64,000 bases of DNA from Cryptomeria japonica. Taxonomy: Eukaryota > Streptophyta > Pinopsida > Cupressales > Cupressaceae. The position numbers and the translations under genes were made by a program. The notes below the pieces were generated by a model. The model did no database searches. It worked only from the letters and a program-made list of their open reading frames with translations, and was not told the DNA's origin. Shown piece after piece: positions 56,730 to 64,000 of this stretch. Position 1 is the stretch's first letter. Each line of letters begins with the position of its first letter. The stretch is from assembly GCF_030272615.1 (NCBI RefSeq), contig NC_081405.1, positions 475,048,008-475,112,007 on the forward strand. Direction: 5' to 3'.

Positions 56730-58417
56730 AAAAGAACAAGAGACACCCCTCCAAATTCAATCAATCAAAGTACCCCCCCAAAATGATGATTTTGACACTT
56801 TATATGTAGTGCGTGTACAATAAGCTGCTTGCAAACAATGGAAAAGTGGAATTCTAATTTTTTTTTACAACTACTCCAATAGGCTGAGAACTACAATGTA
56901 AAAGACCAACAAGATAGATCTATGCAATACAAGTGGCAAATTGGCCAAAAAAGACCATATGATGAAAGTACAATTTATACCCAAAATTGATACAAATTGA
57001 TAGCATATTATGAGAGTAGAGGAAAAATTATGCACTTTAAAAAAAATGACACCTAAAAAGGAGTTCGTATGTGCCCAAACGGAGTCCCGAAAGTTGCAGA
57101 AATGGGGATTGGACAGGTACAGTCACAAAAAAAAGAGATTTCTGAAGCATATGTTCATCAAAATCAGAAAATAATTCCATCACAAGATAGTACATGAAAT
57201 TATAGCCCATTTCAAAAAAAATTGCACCAAAAAAGGAGCAAAAATGAGCAAGATATGGCCATTTGAAGTTGAACTGTAAAATCAAAAAGATCAATGGAGG
57301 GGTCCTACCAAATTTTCAAAAAAAAGATGACGTTAGTGATTCACGATGTTAAATTTGATGGCTGTCTAGCCATTGCAAACACTTCACCTCCCTGCTGATT
57401 GGGCATCCGTACTACTAACGTGGCAGAACTAGATTCGCAGAAAAAGTGACATGGCAGGCACTGTATGGTCGATATGGTAGGATAATGTGGCACTAGGTGG
57501 TGGGCTGACGTGGCATAGGTGGAGGGGTCTATGTGGTGCAGTCATATGCTATAGTGTGCTGATAGTGCAGGTCACTGAAGTGGCATACCTTGTGTAGGTG
57601 ACGTGGCTGACACAGAGAAGGCGCGTGGCGGAGGGGCCCGATAGGGTTGCTCACAACATCAAAAGACAGGAAATGGGGGCTTGATTGATAGGATTGGCGG
57701 TGGGGCCACAAGCGGTGGCTGAAGGTGGGGCTGCCAAACCTACCAGTGGTCGATGGGTGAACAGTAGCGTTGTGGTCAACAAGAAGGAACGACCGATGCA
57801 AAGACCGGGTGTCGGCAGGGAGATTAACGCTCGATGGAGAATTGATGTTGGTGGCGGGACTGGTGGGTGTGTGATTGGGGGTTGCTGAAAGAATTGTCGG
57901 GAGGAGAGCTAGGAGCGATTGACAATTGTCAACATCGATGGTGGAGTTGGCAATGCTACAGGAGGTGGCTCGACCAAAAGGCGGGGACAGTGTGCGGTGT
58001 ACGATGCGCTTGCACTGCCAGTATGGAGTACGGGGGGGTGGTCATGGACCCCCCCACAACACAAAACATTTTTTTTTTGATGATTTTCAAAAGACTTTTT
58101 AAATAAAAATTTCTACAGAATGTAAAAAAATTAAAAAATAAAAATAAAAAATCACTGAGGCCTTTTGCTTTTTTTTTTTTTTAATTTTCAAAAATTCATA
58201 CCGTACTGCCCAAATTGGGCAAAATTTTTCTCCAAGCCCGAAATTTGATTTTCACTAAAATAGGCCAAATTTATACTTAAAATTCATGGAAATGGCCACC
58301 TAGATGCAATGGCAAGGTAGGATCTGGTCTAGGATGCCTCCAAAAGATGCTGCTCCTCAGATCTACCTCTTGACGTCAGAATAATGCCTCTCAAAGATGA
58401 ATCACTGATGCTCTAAT
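56730..58417 (-). other. Copia-2 5' leader
   Basis: 1.7 kb between the primer site and gag, with no convincing ORF on the sense strand. 57380-58060 is much richer in G and C than the rest of the window, with many GTGGC/GGTGG words on the plus strand. Several homopolymer runs of A and T occur near 58070-58180. Plus-strand open stretches here (57685-58106) are antisense, Gly/Trp-rich and unsupported. Confidence 0.55.
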
Positions 58418-58430
58418 GACTCCGATACCA
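58418..58430 (-). promoter_or_regulatory. Copia-2 primer binding site
   Basis: On the minus strand TGGTATCGGAGTC follows the 5' LTR end CTCACA without a gap. It resembles the initiator-methionine tRNA primer site. Confidence 0.85.
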
Positions 58431-58890
58431 TGTGAGATTTTGCCAAGATCAAGAGCTCAATGAAATATACAAAATTGAGAGACAAGATATAGGACAAGAA
58501 TAAACTGTATTCTCATCAATAGATAAATGATCAATAGATCAATAGTTTGTTACATACACTGTAGATGAGCCTGCATATATAGGCAAGACAATATGAATAT
58601 GTGAGCACACAAAATGACATGTTTCTCAATAAGAAACAAGGGTAGGTAGGAAATAGGTGTGGTAGGTAGGAGAAACAATAAAATATTCCACATGAGGTGG
58701 ATCACCCACTGAAGGTGGAATGTAACAACAAGATCCCACCATACAAGGTGGAAATTATCCTACACACACTATCCCAATGTGGCACAAACACCCAAGTGTC
58801 TCATACCCAAACTACTATGAAATGCATTTTCCTAAGTAAACTTAAGTAAGGTGTAATAATATCCATGATGAATAATTATTTACACCAACA
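58431..58890 (-). repeat. Copia-2 5' LTR
   Basis: 460 bp, TGTGAGATTTTGCC to TACACCAACA, closely similar to 53748-54231 apart from the internal duplication there. CTACC follows at 58891-58895. Confidence 0.93.
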
Positions 58891-59310
58891 CTACCACAAC
58901 ACCATCTAGAATTTGTCTTCCCTCAACAAACCCACCTTGCTACTTAGAGATCAGGGCACCAAGGAATGGTTTGAGCCTTTCAGCAATCAATTTAGTAATT
59001 ATCTTGCAGACCACATTACACAAAGCTATAGGCTTGAGTGCACCCCCTCTCTTTTCATCCAAACTTATAACCGCATTAAAATCTCCAGCCAAAATCCAAG
59101 GGAGAAAAGGATCCAGGGACCTCACCAAATTAATATGGGCCCATAAATGTGTCTTACCCAAAAGATCAGGAGGAGCATAAATATTAGAAAAAAGGCACCT
59201 TTCTCCTGACTCAAAGCTAGAAGCAACCAAATAAATGGATGACTTGCTAGAAATCCACCACATGGGGGAGACCTTCCATGGATTCAAGAAGCAAGCAACC
59301 CCCCTAACCT
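58891..59310 (-). pseudogene. LINE-4 endonuclease-RT fragment with internal deletion
   Basis: Minus strand. The endonuclease part reads NPWKVSPMWWISSKSSIYLV and ILAGDFNAVISLDEKRGG. Directly after it, in frame, comes the RT text LKPIALCNVVCKIITKLIAE (junction near 59035-59042). The end of the endonuclease and the start of RT, several hundred residues in a complete ORF2, are missing. A TAG follows ALISK, then QGGFVEGRQILDG leads into the target duplication. The match fades at about 59310, where a copia fragment begins. Confidence 0.82.
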
Positions 59311-60418
59311 ATAATTTGCATATTAGGTATGCGTAATTTCGCCTATATCCTTCTTACTAAATGTTCTACAATGATCTCATTCATATATGAGCCATTTACA
59401 ACTTGCCATGTTGACTTACAATGATTTTACATTTAATTACAAAATACATTATAAACAAAATTCCTGTTGGCCAGGGTGTTGGTATCCTTCCTTTCACTGC
59501 CGGTGTTCTGTGTGCCAATGTAGAGTTTGTCATTACCGGTGCTGGTATTTTTTCTTGCCGATATCATATGATTGAAAGGTTGCCATCAATGACAAAACCT
59601 TCAATCACCTACAATTTCTCATTGGAGTGTTCATTTGCCAACAACCTCCCCTTTGGCATTGATGGCAATATTCATGAGAAAAATCAAAAGTGTCCAAAAT
59701 GATATCCAAAAATAGTTTGCCAAAACTGTATGCTCAAAACTGTATGCTCCCCTTGAGTAGATGATGTCCTTTTTCTGATCATTTTTCTCATCCCACTACT
59801 CCCCCTTTGACATCAATGACAAAGGTTGTCATTCACTGTCAATGGAGTCGTGCCTTGATTCTTGTAACCAGTGGGTTACAATCTGAAAGATATCTATCAA
59901 AACTAAATTTATGCCATTGTTGAATGTTTTGCAGTCTTTTATTGCCTATTGTGTTCTCTATACTGTATTGGTGAGTATGTGCATTTTCTCTTTTGCTGTC
60001 TTCAGTCTGGGAACCAGAGCCTTAGATATTTCTTTTCTCAAAGAAATAAGATACTCTAGTCTTGAACTAAGTCTGAATTTTAAGTCCTTTGCCTTATCCT
60101 TTATTCAGTGTTTGTCTTTCTCCAATTTCTTGATTTTCTCTTCCTGTTGTGCAATTTTCTTTTCTAATTCCAAAAATGAATATGATGTTCCAATAAAATT
60201 GTCAACAATATTATTTATCTTCTCTTGAGCTTTGCTGATCTCCTTGTCAAGATCCTCTATTAAGACATTCATTTTACAAGTGTCCCTGTACAGTTTATTG
60301 AAGTCATAGATTATTTCTCCAAGTTCTGGTAAAAGGGTGTCCATTTCTTCCTTGTTTTTCTTTACAATATCCTAAAAGGATTTCTCTTTTTGTCCTTTAT
60401 TAGTCTTTCCTTAAGTTT
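59311..60418 (-). mobile_element. Copia-4 fragment: LTR end and 3' region
   Basis: At 59643 an LTR end TTTGCCAACA is followed by ACCTCCCCTTTGGCATTGATGG, the same layout as the Copia-1 LTR/polypurine junction at 5322. The part 59311-59643 is thus a truncated 3' LTR. The part 59644-60418 is a 3' untranslated or extra-ORF region with repeated CTCCCC words (59647, 59747, 59798). Copia-3 cuts it at 60418, and its remainder lies beyond the window. It is related to, but not the same family as, Copia-1. Confidence 0.65.
60105..60344 (-). pseudogene. Coiled-coil ORF in the Copia-4 3' region
   Basis: 79 codons, MDTLLPELGEIIYDFNKLYR then a heptad-type Lys/Glu/Leu-rich stretch (LEDLDKEIS, LEKKIAQQEEKIKKLEKDK). 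The frame seems to continue upstream to the Copia-3 boundary, so this is probably the end of a longer protein. It lies where some copia elements have an extra ORF after pol. No homology is claimed. Confidence 0.4.
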
Positions 60419-61312
60419 TGTAAGGAAGTTAAGTAGCGGAAACAACTTCCTACACTAACCTTGAGAGGAGGGTAATGCAAAACTTTTTCAGATCGTTACA
60501 ACAGTTACAGAAAATAGAAATAGATATAATAACATTCATACCACAACACAATGATTTACGTGGGGAAAACCCTTTCAGGAGAAAAACCCCACCCTCCAAA
60601 AGCAGCTCAATATTTTATTCAACAATCAAAAATAGATTACAACATACTTGCAGAGCAAGCTCTTCGCAGGAGTAGCACTAAATAGAGATTCAGAGGCAAC
60701 TCAATAGCCATAGGACTCTTACCCACAACCTCTATCTCTCACACCTCATAAATAGGAGATACAATACAAGAAACCGTCAAACGGTATTACAAAACCATGG
60801 GCTAAAACCACCCAATAAGGTGTAGCCGACCTTATCTCCCTTCTAGATGCCCTATGACATGTTAAAGCACACATCAACATGTGTCGCTCCCTTTTACAGC
60901 TCATTTATGTATCCGATACAAATTATTTTTCCTATTTCAGGAGTACAAACTTCCGGAGGCCATAACTTGAGAACCGGGTGTCCGATTGATGAACCGTTTG
61001 AAGCACCGGAAAGCTCGCGAAGTGCTCTATCACCTCGTAACCCATTTCGCCGGTTACGGAAATTTTTAAGGGCGTTTCAGAGCCTCTAAAGTCCCCAAAA
61101 TTAAGTTTAAACATTTTATTGCACCCCTCCAAGACGAAAACTTTAATATCTTCAAAACTAGCTGTGACCTTGCGACGCAACTTTACCGGAATGCTTATCT
61201 AGCCAACCAGAAGCTTCAGGGAGAGTTTCGCACCATTTCGTGCTCAAATGAAAACTTACTATAAATAGTAATCTCGCATAAATGCAAGATTGAGACACCA
61301 TTTTTCCCAACA
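60419..61312 (-). repeat. Copia-3 3' LTR with polypurine tract after it
   Basis: 894 bp from TGTAAGGAAG to TTTTTCCCAACA. The polypurine tract AAGTGGGAGATT on the minus strand (61313-61324) abuts it. A TATA-like word on the minus strand (CTATTTATGAG) lies near 60745, and another TATTTATAGT lies near 61259. The start is inferred from the TG and the change of sequence class, with no second LTR to confirm it. Confidence 0.8.
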
Positions 61313-61368
61313 AATCTCCCACTTGTCGAACACCTTGCATGAGCGGAAGGGAATGTCAACACAATGAA

Positions 61369-63162
61369 TCAATTGCTAGGGGCCATAAGGCCCATAGACT
61401 CTGAACACCATCTGAACTTCTCTGTGCTCACAGCCTTAGTTAAAGCATCTGCAACATTCATCAATGTTTCCACCTTAACCAGCTTCACCCTACCATCTTC
61501 GACCATATCTCTAACAAAATGATACTGAACATCAATATGTTTGGTCCGGGCATGAAATGTCGGGTTCTTAGCTAGGCTAATTGCACTCTGACTGTCACAG
61601 TAAACTGTCACTGTACCTTGTTTTATTCCAATATCCGAACACAGTCTCTTAAGCCAAATGGCCTCTTTACAAGCATGAGTAGCTGCCATATACTCTGCTT
61701 CAGTAGTGGATAAAGCAACCACAGCCTGTCGCTTACTCATCCAACTAATTGCACCACCAAACAAAGTAAACACATAAGCACTGGTGGATCTTCTGCTATT
61801 AATATCACCTGCCCAATCTGAATCCACATAACCATGGATATCAAGGGAAGTCATGTCTCCAACTAAATTACCATGATAACACAAAGAATACTCTGAAGTA
61901 CCCTTCAAATATCTGAAGACTCTTTTGACTGCATCCCAATGAACTCTACCAGGATTAGACATATATCTAGAAAGTACTCCCACTGCTTGGGCAATATCTG
62001 GTCTAGTACAGACCATAGCATACATCAAGCTTCCAACTGCACTCTGGTAAGGCACTCTGCTCATGTCTTCCATCTCCAATGGGGATGTAGGACAATCTGT
62101 AATAGATAGTTTCATTCCAACTGTAAAAAGAACACTCAATGGTCTACAATTCTGCATGTTGAACCTCTGTAACGCTGAATTCACATACTTACTCTGACCT
62201 AGCCATAGCTTTCTATTCGCCCTATCTCTTCTAATTTCCATCCCAAGAATGTGCTTTGCTGCACCAAGATCTTTCATTTCAAATTTAGCAGCGAGCTGAG
62301 ACTTCAGTTCTGAAATCATACCTTTCCCTTTACCAATGAATAATATATCATCAACATACAATGCAATGAATAAGAAATGATCACCATCAGATTTATAATA
62401 AACACAGTGATCTGATTTAGAACGTTCAAATCCCAAACTCAACACATATGTATCAAATTTCTGGTACCACATCCTAGGACTTTGTTTGAGGCCATACAAA
62501 GATTTCTTCAATTTACAGAGCAAATTACTTTTGCCTTTCACCACATAGTGCTCCGGCTATGTCATATAAATATCTTCCTCCAAATCACCATGAAGGAAAG
62601 CAGTTTTCACATCCATTTGTTCAACCTCTAAATCATAAGCAGTAGCAATAGAAAGCAAAAATCTAATGGACGTCATTTTTGCAACAGGAGAAAATATCTC
62701 ACCGTAATCAACACCCTCAACCTGAGAGTAGCCTTTTGCAACCAACCTTGCTTTATACTTCTCAATGCTTCCATCTGAACCAAACTTTTTATTGAACACC
62801 CATTTACAACCAACAGGTTTTCGTCCTTCAGGCAATGGTACAAGATCCCATGTATCATTCTTTTTCAAAGCTGCCATTTCTTCCTCCATAGAAATCTTCC
62901 AGGATTCTGCATCATTCATACCTAATGCCTCTTCTACAGATTTTGGTTCATCCACACTAGTATTTAGAGCAAAAATACATCTCCAATCATCAGGTGAATA
63001 CCTTTCAGGTGGTTGTCTATGTCTTGTAGACCTTCGAACAAGCTGAGTTGGAGGTTCTTCCTCCTCTTCTGAAGATTCAGAGCTAGACGTGCTCTCCTTA
63101 AATTCTTGCCTATCTAGGGGTCTTGATTCAACTCTTTCAGGTGTAGAAGGAAGTTGAATCAC
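61369..63162 (-). pseudogene. Copia-3 reverse transcriptase and RNase H
   Basis: One frame with a single TAG at 62557-62559. RT: DAESWKISMEEEMAALKKND, KKFGSDGSIEKYKARLVAKG, MDVKTAFLHGDLEEDIYM, LYGLKQSPRMWYQKFD and the intact catalytic YVDD (62347-62358). RNase H: GYVDSDWAGD, STTEAEYMAATHA, VTVYCDSQSAI, TKHIDVQYHFVRD and the end DALTKAVS. All catalytic residues appear present. The stop falls after DIYMT, where family members read Q in IYMxQPEGY, so it is a likely CAG to TAG change. Confidence 0.95.
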
Positions 63163-63177
63163 ATCTTCTTTTTTAGT

Positions 63178-63993
63178 CTATTCTGGCTGCAATGTAACAG
63201 AAGGAGACTTAATTTCTCTAAAAATAACACTTCTACTATGAATTACCTTTTGTGCAACAGGGTCCCAAAGCTTGTATCCTTTCACACCATAACTATACCC
63301 GATGAAGATACATTTCACAGCCTTGTTCTCTAACTTTGTTCGCTTCTCCTTTGGCACATGTGCATATGCCTCGCAACCAAAAACTCTAAGATGTCTCAAT
63401 GAAGGCTTGTGACCTGACCATGCTTCCATAGGTGTTTTATCAACAAGAGCTGATGTAGGAAACCTGTTAATCAGGTAGCAAGCAGTGGCAACAGCTTCAG
63501 CCCAAAACTTTTGTTCGAGGCCAGCACCACTCAACATACTCCTAGCCTTCTCCATCAGTGTCCTATTCATTCTTTCTGCAACTCCATTCTGTTGTGGAGA
63601 ATACGGAGTTGTCTTCTGCCTGTTAATTCCACAGTCTTTACAGAATCTATCAAAATCATTAGAGCAAAACTCACCGCCATTATCAGTTCTCAAACATTTT
63701 ATTTTCTTTCCAGTCTGCAACTCAACCATTGCTTTAAATTCTTTAAAACGACTAAAAACTTCAGATTTACTCTTTAGAAAATAAACCCATGTCCTTCTAC
63801 TAAAATCATCAATAAATGAAACATAATATGTGGATTTTCCAATCGAAGAGACATCTACTGGACCAAACACATCAGAATGGATAAGATCCAAAACACCACA
63901 AGTTTTATGAGAACTCGAGTAAAACTGAATGCGGTTTTGTTTTCCATAAATGCAATGCTCACAGAAATCAAAGTCAAGATTACAATCATTCAA
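63178..63993 (-). pseudogene. Copia-3 integrase (N-terminus beyond the window)
   Basis: The end of the zinc-binding region (CEHCIYGKQNR) is followed by the core with all three catalytic residues in place: LIHSDVFGP, LRTDNGGEF and QNGVAERMNRT. GYSYGVKGYKLWDP lies in the C-terminal part. It stops at TAG 63178-63180 in the linker to RT, in the same frame as RT and RNase H. This is a typical plant copia integrase of normal length for the visible part. The enzyme inserts the cDNA. Confidence 0.95.
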
Positions 63994-64000
63994 ACCTTCA

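Larger units (their letters stand above)
53748..58890 (-). mobile_element. Copia-2: non-autonomous copia-like element with gag and protease only
   Basis: LTRs of 484 bp (left) and 460 bp (right), beginning TGTGRGA and ending TACACCAACA, with the target duplication CTACC (53743-53747, 58891-58895). The primer site (58418-58430) and polypurine tract (54232-54240) show the right LTR is the 5' one. The internal 4.2 kb encodes gag and protease on the minus strand, then 890 bases with no integrase, RT or RNase H. It would have depended on enzymes of an autonomous relative. This fits the class of gag-bearing non-autonomous plant elements (TR-GAG). It splits LINE-4. Confidence 0.9.
60419..64000 (-). 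mobile_element. Copia-3: Ty1/copia element, 3' half, runs off the right edge
   Basis: A 3' LTR (60419-61312), polypurine tract and pol on the minus strand. Gag, protease and the 5' LTR lie beyond 64000, so no target duplication can be checked; AGTTT at 60414-60418 would be the left copy. Apart from two TAG codons the visible pol is open in one frame, so it is the best preserved element of the window. Confidence 0.92.

Noticed and set aside
57685-58106. Plus-strand Gly/Trp-rich open frames in the Copia-2 leader
   Set aside because: Antisense to the element, no domain, and explained by the GC-rich GTGGC-type composition.

Overview
The window is a block of nested retrotransposons from a plant nuclear genome. 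I found no host gene, rRNA or tRNA gene, CRISPR array or bacterial-type operon. The low GC content, the plant-type Ty1/copia and Ty3/gypsy polyproteins, the L1-type LINEs with a C-terminal RNase H, and the many in-frame stops all suggest a seed plant with a very large genome. A gymnosperm is my guess; nothing here fixes the species. LAYOUT, LEFT: a probable LTR piece (1-1940) and AT-rich DNA, then a tRNA-headed SINE on the minus strand (2687-3202). LINE-1 follows on the plus strand (about 3419-20985). Its ORF1 is split by a complete copia element (Copia-1, minus, 4034-12672, target duplication AGAGT). The 5' LTR of Copia-1 is itself split by a solo LTR of another family (11105-12547, duplication GTAAC). 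MIDDLE: AT-rich repeated DNA (20986-25389) holds a 5'-truncated LINE (LINE-3, 22046-23519) and a tandem duplication of about 590 bp. LINE-2 then runs on the minus strand (25390-51827). It has ORF1, ORF2 and an unusual third ORF between ORF2 and its 3' end. Its ORF1 is split by an 18.4-kb Tat-type Ty3/gypsy element (31874-50232, duplication CTTCT). That element has gag, protease, a G-patch-like segment, RT, two RNase H domains and integrase. It also carries a plant mobile domain (PMD) gene in antisense, apparently with its own TATA box and one intron. RIGHT: more of the AT-rich repeat (51846-53200), then a small deleted LINE remnant (LINE-4) split by a 5.1-kb copia-like element (53748-58890, duplication CTACC) that has only gag and protease. 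Next comes a fragment of a further copia element (59311-60418). The 3' LTR and pol of Copia-3 (60419 onward) run off the right edge. HOW THE PARTS RELATE: five-base target duplications, and for LINE-2 an uninterrupted paralogous copy of the target site, give the insertion order. AT-rich host DNA came first, then the LINEs, then copia and gypsy insertions into the LINEs, then the solo LTR inside Copia-1. Nearly all coding regions are broken by stops and frameshifts. The best preserved is Copia-3 pol, which has two in-frame TAG codons in the part seen. The most unusual items are the spliced antisense PMD gene, the 3' ORF3 of LINE-2, the oppositely oriented TAGCGCAT-like arrays at the two ends of the Tat internal region, and the gag-protease-only copia element.
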